This document shows positions 6,905 to 13,356 of a stretch of DNA of 13,356 nt, in pieces. A program made the position numbers and the translations under genes. Under the pieces are notes generated by a model. The model saw only the letters and a program-made list of their open reading frames with translations. It had not been told where the DNA came from and searched no databases. Position 1 is the first letter of the stretch. Every line of letters starts with the position of its first letter. Origin of the DNA: JBGRQB01 sp041725875 (GTDB taxonomy: Bacteria; Bacteroidota; Ignavibacteria; Ignavibacteriales; Melioribacteraceae); contig JBGRQB010000121.1 in assembly GCA_041725875.1 (NCBI GenBank), forward strand, positions 1 to 13,356. Reading direction: 5' to 3'.

Positions 6905-8042
6905 ATAAACTATTTATGTTTCTTGATAACGTAATTACTCTTTCTGCTTTCCATTCTGCAAAGGTTCCGTCTTTAATTCTTCTGCGGGCTTCGGTAACCA
7001 GATTCAGATAGAAAGTTAAATTGTGAATACTTGCAAGTTCAAGTGCAAGTATTTCATTTGCAACAAAAAGATGGCGCAAATATGCTCTTGAGAAATTTTT
7101 ACAGCAGTAACAATCGCAGTTTTCATCAAGAGGAGCAAAATCATCCTTATACATTGCGTTTTTCATTGATACAACACCGTTTGAGGTAAACAAACAAGCA
7201 TTTCTGGCGTTTCTTGTAGGCATTACACAATCAAACATATCAACACCAAGGGAAATTGCTTCAAGAATGTTTTCCGGTCTGCCAACACCCATTAAATAGC
7301 GCGGTTTGTCAACAGGCATAACATTGGTTGTAAAATCAACAATTTCATACATTTTATCAGCAGGTTCACCAACTGCGAGTCCGCCAATTGCATAACCTTC
7401 AAATTCAAGCTTGCCAAGTTCAAAAGCTGACTGCATTCTCAAATCTTTGTAAACACTTCCCTGAATTATTCCGAACTGAGCTTGTTTGTGTCCGTATAAA
7501 GGCTCAGTTTCAAGAAAAGCTTTTCTGTTAAGAATTGCCCATCTTGAAGTAAGTTCCATCGATTTTTTTGCATAATCGTAATCGCAGGGATAAGGAGTAC
7601 ATTCATCAAGAACCATCATTATATCGGAACCGATACTGCGCTGAATCCCGATTACTTTTTCTGGAGTGAAAAAATGTTTGGAACCATCGAGATGAGAGCT
7701 AAACTCAACTCCGTCTTCCTTCATTTTACGAAGTTTGGCCAGACTGTAAACCTGAAAGCCGCCGCTATCTGTAAGAATAGGCTTTTTCCAGTTCATAAAT
7801 TTATGCAGTCCGCCTGCTTTTTCAAGCAATTCGGTTCCGGGTCGCAAGTACAAATGGTAAGTGTTGCCAAGAATAATCTGGGCTTTTATATCTTCTTCAA
7901 GAGCCTTTTGAGTAACTGCTTTAACAGTTCCCTGAGTACCGACCGGCATAAAAATAGGTGTTTCTATTTTTCCGTGGTCAGTCTCAACAACACCAACTCT
8001 GGCTTTTGATTTTGTATCTGTCTGCTCTAACTTAAAAAACAA
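6903..8042 (-). CDS. tgt: tRNA-guanine transglycosylase (queuine tRNA-ribosyltransferase)
   Basis: Tgt exchanges guanine-34 of tRNAs with GUN anticodons for preQ1, in the queuosine pathway, in the cytoplasm. The 379-residue protein matches the bacterial family end to end. It has FMPVGTQGTVKAV near the N-terminus, TDSGGFQVYS with the acid/base Asp92, GIIQGSVYKDLR (191-202), GGLAVGEP, the nucleophile Asp271 in DMFDCVMPTRNARN, and the zinc site C309, C311, C314, H340 (CDCYCC...IHN). These line up with E. coli D89, D264, C302, C304, C307 and H333. The start is TTG at 8042, since an in-frame stop lies a few codons upstream and no ATG precedes the conserved KLEQTD region. The ribosome site is weak. 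yajC follows after 8 nt. A 72-bp gap separates it from the upstream CBS-domain gene. Confidence 0.97.
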   Translation of the reverse strand: MFFKLEQTDTKSKARVGVVETDHGKIETPIFMPVGTQGTVKAVTQKALEEDIKAQIILGNTYHLYLRPGTELLEKAGGLHKFMNWKKPILTDSGGFQVYSLAKLRKMKEDGVEFSSHLDGSKHFFTPEKVIGIQRSIGSDIMMVLDECTPYPCDYDYAKKSMELTSRWAILNRKAFLETEPLYGHKQAQFGIIQGSVYKDLRMQSAFELGKLEFEGYAIGGLAVGEPADKMYEIVDFTTNVMPVDKPRYLMGVGRPENILEAISLGVDMFDCVMPTRNARNACLFTSNGVVSMKNAMYKDDFAPLDENCDCYCCKNFSRAYLRHLFVANEILALELASIHNLTFYLNLVTEARRRIKDGTFAEWKAERVITLSRNINSL

Positions 8043-8114
8043 TTTTTGCTCACAAATTTATTTAGTAAAACCTTCAAAGATAGATTAATTTTGCCAAATT
8101 CTCCATCTTTAAAA

Positions 8115-9338
8115 TCAGGAATCGGAAAGAACCAGTTTGATAAGTTCAATTCTTCGTTTGTCTGTTCTGAGAATGGAGATTTTGTAGGAATCTATATCAA
8201 TAATTTCACCGCTTTTAGGAATTCTGCCTGTTTTTGAGGTAACAAATCCGGCAATTGTTTCAAAATCTCCTTCTTCAAATTGCAGTTCATATTCTTCGGT
8301 TATATGATCAATTTCAACTTTTCCGCTTATAATAAATGTTCTGTCGTCAAGTTTTCTGCAAATTTCATCTTCTGTATCGTATTCGTCTTCAATTTCGCCA
8401 AAAAGTTCTTCAATAATATCTTCAACCGTAATCATTCCGGCTGTTCCGCCAAATTCGTCAACAACAATTGCAGATGAGATTCGTTTATCAAGCATTTCGT
8501 TCAGCATTTCAAGAGATTTTTTTGTGTCAGGCACAAAAATAACATCGCGCAGAACATCTTTAATTGTAGCGGGATTTGTAAACATATCTTTTACAAACAC
8601 AACACCTTTTATGTTATCGAGACTATCTTCATAAACCGGAATTTTTGAGTAGCCCGATTTTATAAATTCCTGAATTGTGTTTTCAACTGTTTCGGTTAGT
8701 TCAATCCCGACAATTTCAGTTCTTGGAGTCATAACCTCATAAACGCGCTGTTCTCCAATTTCAATAACATTTTTTACAATATCGCTCTCCTGCTCATCCA
8801 CAACACCTGCTTCAAAACTTTCTTCAATTAAAGATTGAAAATCTTCCTTTATAAAAAGCTGATTAATATTAGCTTCTTTTTTACTGAAGAATTCAGAAAT
8901 TAACTCAGAAACACGTGAAGTAAAAAATACCAGCGGATATGCTAAAAAAGTCAGAAGCCGCAAAGGAAGAGAACTGATTTTTATAAAAGTATCGGCTGTT
9001 TCTCTTGCAAAATACTTAGGAAGAAGTTCACCAAAAATTAGCAAAATTGTAGATGAAATAAGAAGAATGCTGAACTCGCCAAGCTGATATTCTCTGCTGA
9101 GAAAATATGTAACCAGCGTGGCAAATGTAATGTTAACTATATTATTTGAAATAAGAATTGTTGAAAAAAACATCTGCGGATTTTCAACATAATAGTGGAC
9201 ATTTTTTTCAGCAAATTTGTTTTTTCTTGCTCTCAGTTCAATTTTAATTTTGTTGGAAACAACAAAAGCCAATTCGGTTGATGAAAAAAAACCGCTGAGA
9301 ATCAGGAGTCCGACAAGTATTAATATCTCAGTTTCCAT
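8115..9338 (-). CDS. CNNM/CorC-type membrane protein (DUF21, paired CBS, CorC_HlyC domains)
   Basis: A 407-residue integral membrane protein of the family once called hemolysins (TlyC/HlyC) and now linked to Mg2+/Co2+ transport or efflux. Residues 1-150 form the DUF21/CNNM transmembrane domain, with FFSSTELAF (17-25) and the conserved GELLPK (103-108). A CBS pair follows: VMTPRTEIVGIE to VFVKDMF (202-253), and VPDTKKSLEM to VEDIIEELFGEIEDEYD (269-321). The C-terminal CorC_HlyC domain (about 333-402) includes FETIAGFVTSKTGRIPKSGE. CBS pairs in this family bind adenine nucleotides with Mg2+. The ATG at 9338 fits the start of the first membrane helix, although no Shine-Dalgarno is evident. It lies 32 bp after mutL, so co-transcription is likely. 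Confidence 0.93.
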   Translation of the reverse strand: METEILILVGLLILSGFFSSTELAFVVSNKIKIELRARKNKFAEKNVHYYVENPQMFFSTILISNNIVNITFATLVTYFLSREYQLGEFSILLISSTILLIFGELLPKYFARETADTFIKISSLPLRLLTFLAYPLVFFTSRVSELISEFFSKKEANINQLFIKEDFQSLIEESFEAGVVDEQESDIVKNVIEIGEQRVYEVMTPRTEIVGIELTETVENTIQEFIKSGYSKIPVYEDSLDNIKGVVFVKDMFTNPATIKDVLRDVIFVPDTKKSLEMLNEMLDKRISSAIVVDEFGGTAGMITVEDIIEELFGEIEDEYDTEDEICRKLDDRTFIISGKVEIDHITEEYELQFEEGDFETIAGFVTSKTGRIPKSGEIIDIDSYKISILRTDKRRIELIKLVLSDS

Positions 9339-9370
9339 TACAATTAATTTTGTTTATAAAAATGTTTTGG

Positions 9371-11227
9371 TTAAAGTCTGCCAAAACGTTTATCAAATTC
9401 TTCAAGTGAAATTTTTATTACTACGGGTCTGCCGTGCGGACAAACATAAGGCATAGACGTTGCAAAGAGTTGATCTACAAGAAGACGCATCTCTTTTTCT
9501 GATAGTTTGTCACCTGCTTTTATAGCGGTTCTGCAAGCAAAAGATTTTGCCAGATTATCTCTTTGTTCAAGTTCCTTTTTAATCTGATTGTCTTTATACT
9601 CTTCAACAATTCCGAGTAAAGTATCTATTTCGGAACCGACTTTCACATCGGACGGAACGCCGTTAATTACAATTTCATTTTTAGGATTAAACTTTAATGC
9701 AAAACCAAGTTTTGCCAGATGACTTTCAAGTTCAACAAGAAGTGCATAATCTCCGGCATCAACAGTCAGGGTTTGCGAAAAAAGAAGTTGCTGCGAAAAA
9801 GGCATATTTGCTGAAAATGACTGCAAAGCTTTTTCATACAAAATTCTTTCGTGCGCAACGTGGATATCAATAATCATCAATCCGCTTTTAATTTGCGAAA
9901 GTATATATTTGTTGTGCAGACCCACAATAAATGAAGTCTCAACCCCACCGGCAGAATCAGTTTTTGAACCATAATCAGTGTGATAAATTTCCTTTGGTTC
10001 ACTTTCAAAAGGATGCGCTGCTGCTGTGGCAGCAACATTACTCTTAATTTCCGGATTAATGGAATTAAAAAGCATATCAATTTCCGAATCGGAAAAAGCG
10101 CCATTACTTTCCGATTTATGATGCTTTACAAATGTTGGTCTGTCACTAAAATCTTTATGCGGAGTATCCACAAAACGATCTTTGGCAATTTGAACATTTG
10201 CATCGTCATTTTCAGAAAAAGTTACGGAAGGGACAAAATCGTAGCTTCCCAGACTCCTTTTAATTATCGCATAAATTATGCTGTAAATTCCTTTGTCATC
10301 ATCAAACTTTATTTCAAGTTTTTGAGGATGAACATTTATATCAAACTTTTCAGGATCAATTTCTATAAAAAGAACAAAAAACGGATATTCTCCTTTTAAG
10401 AGAATATTTTCATAAGCAGAAAAAACAGCGTGATTTATAACCTTATTTCTTACATAACGGTTATTTACAAAAAGATACTGATCGCCTCTGTTTTTCTTTA
10501 CAAAAGTCGGTTTGGAAATATATCCGCGTACGGTAATAAAATCGGTTGGCTGATCAACTTCAACAACCGCATCCATAATTGTATCGGCAAAAAGTGATTC
10601 CATTCTTTTTTCAAGAGAACCGGCTGTAAGATCGTATAAAAGATCGTCATCATTGTAAAATCTGAAATTTATCACCGGATAACTCAGCGCAATACGTTTG
10701 AATGTTTCAATTATATGCTTTAGTTCGGTTGCATTGCTTTTCAGAAATTTTCTTCTGGCAGGAGTGTTGTAAAACAAGTTTTTCACTGCTACAGAAGTAC
10801 CGGTGGCACAAGATGTATTTTCGCGCAGAATTATGTTATCATCTTCAAACTTAATTATGGTTCCGAGTTCATCAGCTTTTGTTTTGGTTTTTAACTCAAA
10901 TTTACTCACCGCTGAAATCGAGCTGAGAGCCTCTCCCCTGAATCCGAAGGTTGATATTGAGTCAAGATCCGAAACATTGGAGATTTTGCTTGTAGCGTGT
11001 CTCTGAACAGATAAAACAGCATCTTCGGGAGACATTCCCTTGCCGTTATCTACAATTTGAATAAGACTTTTACCCGCACCTTTGATAATGACATCAATTG
11101 AATCTGCTCCTGCATCAATTGCATTTTCGAGTAACTCTTTTAACACAGATTCAGGGCGCTGAACAACTTCGCCGGCCGCAATTTTGTTGGATATATTTTC
11201 TGGTAGTATTTTTATTTTATTGCTCAT
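9371..11227 (-). CDS. mutL: DNA mismatch repair protein MutL (endonuclease type)
   Basis: MutL links mismatch recognition by MutS to strand incision. The 618-residue protein has a complete GHKL ATPase: ELLENAIDAGA (E31, N35), DNGKGM (60-65), FGFRGEAL (94-101) and GTSVAVKNLFYNTPARRKFL (143-162). The transducer domain includes DINVHPQKLEIKF. A variable linker (about 331-425) is followed by the C-terminal dimerisation/endonuclease domain. The metal motif is DIHVAHERILYE (454-465), against the usual DQHAxxExxxxE, with ACRTAIKAGDKLS (574-586), CPHGRP (596-601) and FDKRFGR (611-617) all present. This is therefore the nicking type used in methyl-independent repair. QQLLFS (479-484) occupies the place of the beta-clamp-binding motif. 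The ATG at 11227 lies 5 nt after the folA stop, and the CBS-domain gene follows. Confidence 0.97.
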   Translation of the reverse strand: MSNKIKILPENISNKIAAGEVVQRPESVLKELLENAIDAGADSIDVIIKGAGKSLIQIVDNGKGMSPEDAVLSVQRHATSKISNVSDLDSISTFGFRGEALSSISAVSKFELKTKTKADELGTIIKFEDDNIILRENTSCATGTSVAVKNLFYNTPARRKFLKSNATELKHIIETFKRIALSYPVINFRFYNDDDLLYDLTAGSLEKRMESLFADTIMDAVVEVDQPTDFITVRGYISKPTFVKKNRGDQYLFVNNRYVRNKVINHAVFSAYENILLKGEYPFFVLFIEIDPEKFDINVHPQKLEIKFDDDKGIYSIIYAIIKRSLGSYDFVPSVTFSENDDANVQIAKDRFVDTPHKDFSDRPTFVKHHKSESNGAFSDSEIDMLFNSINPEIKSNVAATAAAHPFESEPKEIYHTDYGSKTDSAGGVETSFIVGLHNKYILSQIKSGLMIIDIHVAHERILYEKALQSFSANMPFSQQLLFSQTLTVDAGDYALLVELESHLAKLGFALKFNPKNEIVINGVPSDVKVGSEIDTLLGIVEEYKDNQIKKELEQRDNLAKSFACRTAIKAGDKLSEKEMRLLVDQLFATSMPYVCPHGRPVVIKISLEEFDKRFGRL

Positions 11228-11232
11228 AAAAG

Positions 11233-11709
11233 CTAATTTTTCTTTTTATAGCGGAAAACTTTGAATTCTTCAAAATCTTCAACGCCGGTAGTTTCCCATT
11301 TGGTTTCGTCAATTTCAGGAAAAAATACATCACCTTCCGGTTCAAGTTTCATTTCCGAAAGAATTATTTCATCTGCAACATCCATTGTCTGCTTGTAAAT
11401 ATTTCCGCCGCCGCAGATAAACACTTTTTCATATTTATCTTCACAGACTTCAAAAGCAGCATCAATACTGTTAACAACAACGGTATTTTCAAAATCATAT
11501 TTAAGTTCGGTGTTTCCGGTGATAATAACGTTTAATCTTCCAGGAAGCGGCTTTTTGATTGATTCAAAAGTTTTTCTGCCCATTAAAATGGGAAAACCCA
11601 TTGTGGTGGATTTGAAATGTTTGAATTCTTCTTTGGAATGCCAGGGAATGCGTTCACCGTCACCAATAACTCTATTTTTTGCAATTGCAACTATAATAAC
11701 TTTTTTCAA
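11233..11709 (-). CDS. folA: Dihydrofolate reductase
   Basis: DHFR reduces dihydrofolate to tetrahydrofolate with NADPH, regenerating the cofactor oxidised by ThyA. The 158-residue length equals typical bacterial DHFR. Visible motifs are IVAIAKNRVIGDGERIPW (6-23), ILMGRKTFESI (41-51), LPGRLNVIIT (55-64), the NADPH-loop FICGGGNIY (97-105) and a C-terminal beta hairpin ending FRYKK. The substrate-binding acid is Glu28 (WHSKEEFKHFK), where E. coli has Asp27. The start is TTG at 11709 with GAGG 5 nt upstream; no in-frame ATG precedes the conserved N-terminus. It lies 11 nt after a histidine kinase gene that separates it from thyA, and 5 nt before mutL. Confidence 0.96.
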   Translation of the reverse strand: MKKVIIVAIAKNRVIGDGERIPWHSKEEFKHFKSTTMGFPILMGRKTFESIKKPLPGRLNVIITGNTELKYDFENTVVVNSIDAAFEVCEDKYEKVFICGGGNIYKQTMDVADEIILSEMKLEPEGDVFFPEIDETKWETTGVEDFEEFKVFRYKKKN

Positions 11710-11714
11710 CTTTT

Positions 11715-11718
11715 CCTC
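11715..11718 (-). promoter_or_regulatory. Shine-Dalgarno GAGG for the TTG start of folA
   Basis: On the minus strand GAGGAAAAG directly precedes TTG at 11709, with GAGG 5 nt away. It lies in the 11-nt gap after the kinase stop and settles the TTG start. Confidence 0.65.
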
Positions 11719-11720
11719 GT

Positions 11721-12752
11721 TTATAATGGAAGTTCAACAATAAATTTACTGCCGGAACCGATTTCACTTTCCACTTTTATATCGCCGCCATGTTTTATAA
11801 CTATATCCTTGGCTAAAAAGAGTCCGTAACCGGAAGATGTTTCACCGCCGGTGGGCACAGAACCGATTGTCTGGAATTCTTTAAAGAGCTTTGTTTTCCC
11901 TTCGCTGGAAATTCCCGGTCCTTCATCGGCAACAGTAATTTTGATAGATTTATTTTCTTTGTAGGCATCTACCCAGATATTTCTGTTAAACTCGGAATAT
12001 TTAATGGCGTTACTAACGAGGTTATCGAGAGCCCTGCAAATCAGCTCACGGTCAAATTCCGCGTAAATTGATTTGTCAAGATTCATATGAATAACCTGCA
12101 ATTTCTGATTTGCTCTGACTTTGTTTGGGTTAACAACTTCTTTCACAATTTCAGAAACGTTGTAAACGCTCTTTTTAATTACCATTTCGTTTAACTCGGC
12201 AGATGCTGCTGCAAGTGTTTCATTTACAATGTTAAGCATTTTTTGAGATGATCTGAAAATTGTTCCTATCATTTCAAGTGCTTCTTCGTCATTATCAACT
12301 TTTTCTTTCAGCAGTTCCTGAAAACCTAGAATTGACTGGAGCGGACTCTTCAAATCGTGAACAGCAACATTTATCAACTTGGTTTTGATTTTGTTAGCAC
12401 GTTTCAGATCATCTTTTGCCCTTTCACTTTCAAGGAGCAGACGTTCAAACTTATCTTTTTCATTAAGAAGATCGGAAGTCCGCTCATTTACAAGTGTTTC
12501 AAGTTTGCTTTTACGTTTTTCAAGAATGCTGATTTTAAGCTGTCCGGTCTTAAAAACAACATAAAGCAGAAGTATAATTACAATTGCCAGAAATACCACA
12601 AAAACCCAGTTTGGCATAATATCGCCTAATAATCCGGAATTTATATCCGGAACAAAAACACTATCGCGCACTACTCCATTAAGCGTGGAATCTGCATTCT
12701 CAAACATTTTTGTTTTAACAATATCGGCCAGAAAAACCAGGTGCATTGGCAA
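11721..12752 (-). CDS. Short membrane-anchored histidine kinase between thyA and folA
   Basis: A 343-residue histidine kinase with a small, unrecognised N-terminus (residues 1-46), one transmembrane helix (about 47-67), and a long signalling helix/coiled coil (about 75-122) containing LVNERTSDLL. HisKA carries His132 in NVAVHDLKSPL. The ATPase boxes are N-box DNLVSNAIKYS (N244, N248), G1 ADEGPGI (D276), F-box LFKEFQTIG, and G2 SSGYGLFLAKDI. The MPNW-helix-coil-VNERT layout resembles the C-terminal half of Y_Y_Y or 7TMR-DISM sensor kinases, but the large sensor is missing. It starts at TTG 12752 or ATG 12746: AGGA (12757-12760, overlapping the thyA stop) lies 4 nt before the former and 10 nt before the latter. 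It has no receiver domain and no neighbouring response regulator. Gaps of 6 nt to thyA and 11 nt to folA imply one transcript. Confidence 0.91.
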   Translation of the reverse strand: MPMHLVFLADIVKTKMFENADSTLNGVVRDSVFVPDINSGLLGDIMPNWVFVVFLAIVIILLLYVVFKTGQLKISILEKRKSKLETLVNERTSDLLNEKDKFERLLLESERAKDDLKRANKIKTKLINVAVHDLKSPLQSILGFQELLKEKVDNDEEALEMIGTIFRSSQKMLNIVNETLAAASAELNEMVIKKSVYNVSEIVKEVVNPNKVRANQKLQVIHMNLDKSIYAEFDRELICRALDNLVSNAIKYSEFNRNIWVDAYKENKSIKITVADEGPGISSEGKTKLFKEFQTIGSVPTGGETSSGYGLFLAKDIVIKHGGDIKVESEIGSGSKFIVELPL

Positions 12753-12756
12753 TTTA

Positions 12757-12760
12757 TCCT
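12757..12760 (-). promoter_or_regulatory. Shine-Dalgarno AGGA of the kinase gene overlapping the thyA stop
   Basis: The minus strand reads TAGGATAAATTGCCAATG: the thyA TAG merges with AGGA, followed by TTG at 4 nt and ATG at 10 nt. Either codon could start the kinase. Confidence 0.5.
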
Positions 12761-13356
12761 AAACAGCTACTTCAAATTTAATTCTTTCGTGACATTTATA
12801 ATCAATTAATTCGAAATCATCAAATGTTAATTCATCAATCGGTTTTTTATTTATCTTTAATTTTGGCAAAGGAAGCGGTTCTCTTTTGAGCTGTTCCTTT
12901 AATCCTTCCAGATGGTCATATTTTTCCATCTCGGTTCCTTTGTCACCAATATAAATATGGGCATCAATAATTGTGTGAGCAAACTCACCAAGTTCAAGCC
13001 CGGTCTCCTGAGCAATTATCTGCGTCAACAACGAATAAGCAGCCAGATTAAACGGAATTCCGAGTGCAATATCGCCAGAACGCTGAGTTAAATGACAGTT
13101 TAGTTTGCCGTTACTTACATTAAATGTGTAGCTGTAATGACAAGGAGGCAGTTTACTTGTTGTTGCATTTCCCGGTTCCCAGGCAGAAACAACTAATCTT
13201 CGACTTGAAGGATTTCTTTTAATTTCGTCAATTACATAGCGAATCTGGTCAACTTCTTTTACCTGCCATTCGCCGTTTTCATCTTTTTGGGCACTCGGGA
13301 AACTTCTCCAGTAATAGCCGTATGCAGTTTCAAGATTACCATTTTCATCTGCCCAG
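12759..13356 (-). CDS. thyA: Thymidylate synthase ThyA, C-terminal three quarters
   Basis: ThyA methylates dUMP to dTMP using methylene-THF, which it converts to DHF. The frame is open from the right window edge to TAG at 12759, giving 198 visible residues; roughly the first 80 lie beyond the window. The visible part starts WADENGNLETAYGYYWRSFP. The catalytic Cys is in LPPCHYSYTF (codon 13140-13142), followed by LNCHLTQRSGDIALGIPFN (dUMP phosphate and base contacts), DAHIY (the His and Tyr that contact the deoxyribose) and the conserved C-terminal end KFEVAV. The DAHIY segment lacks the usual NH that follows and carries about ten extra residues before the QLKREPLPLPKL strand, compared with E. 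coli. TTG at 13031 is an internal Leu, not a start. It heads the run with the histidine kinase and folA. Confidence 0.96.
   Translation of the reverse strand, partial: WADENGNLETAYGYYWRSFPSAQKDENGEWQVKEVDQIRYVIDEIKRNPSSRRLVVSAWEPGNATTSKLPPCHYSYTFNVSNGKLNCHLTQRSGDIALGIPFNLAAYSLLTQIIAQETGLELGEFAHTIIDAHIYIGDKGTEMEKYDHLEGLKEQLKREPLPLPKLKINKKPIDELTFDDFELIDYKCHERIKFEVAV

Noticed and set aside
8075..8082. Bacteroidota-type -7 element TATCTTTG on the minus strand upstream of tgt
   Set aside because: It fits TAnnTTTG, but the only upstream TTTG is 12 bp away rather than about 19-21, and the lineage's promoter consensus is unknown.
9980..10399. Open frame of 139 residues on the plus strand opposite mutL
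   Set aside because: It is a shadow of the conserved MutL gene, with no recognisable domains and a biased composition typical of antisense frames.
12633..12651. Two TCCGGA palindromes 13 bp apart
   Set aside because: They lie inside the kinase coding sequence and are short; coding for SGL and PDI explains them.
12759..13031. A short 90-residue gene starting at 13031
   Set aside because: The frame continues open to the window edge and encodes the catalytic part of ThyA. The apparent start is an internal TTG leucine codon.
1..13356. CRISPR array, tRNA, rRNA, insertion sequence or prophage genes
   Set aside because: No regularly spaced repeats, no tRNA-like cloverleaf and no transposase or integrase frames were seen. 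Nearly all of the window is explained by the listed genes.

Overview
The window is an AT-rich bacterial chromosome segment packed with housekeeping genes. A GT9 (heptosyltransferase-type) glycosyltransferase points to a Gram-negative envelope. The frequent TTG starts with good Shine-Dalgarno sequences, an endonuclease-type MutL, a TPR-fused secreted esterase and the overall protein style fit a Bacteroidota/Chlorobiota-like lineage, possibly Ignavibacteria. That placement is an impression from reading the proteins, not a database result.

Layout. Positions 1-2353 (+) hold a tight, overlapping three-gene run: the 3' end of a GT9 glycosyltransferase, a stand-alone zinc-dependent homocysteine S-methyltransferase, and ispE. 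The last two genes start with TTG inside the preceding gene. Everything after that is on the minus strand. Reading in the direction of transcription from the right edge, the order is: thyA (5' end cut by the window edge), a short membrane-anchored histidine kinase, folA, mutL, a CNNM/CorC-type CBS-domain membrane protein, tgt and yajC, ending at a strong hairpin terminator (6553-6578). Downstream come a secreted alpha/beta-hydrolase esterase with a TPR tail, then a pair made of an NfeD-type membrane serine protease and a six-helix sensor histidine kinase with a RegB-like motif. That kinase runs 35 bp into the end of ispE, converging with it.

How the genes relate. ThyA and FolA form the usual dTMP/folate couple, since ThyA oxidises methylene-THF to DHF and FolA reduces it back. 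Here a histidine kinase is wedged between them in what looks like one transcript. Tgt-YajC is a familiar bacterial pairing. Two histidine kinases occur with no response regulator anywhere in the window. All intergenic gaps are under 170 bp. I see no mobile element, CRISPR array, tRNA or rRNA, and no clearly novel multi-gene defence or biosynthetic system. The most unusual points are the kinase inside the thyA-folA unit, the NfeD-kinase pair without a stomatin gene, and the heavy use of TTG starts.
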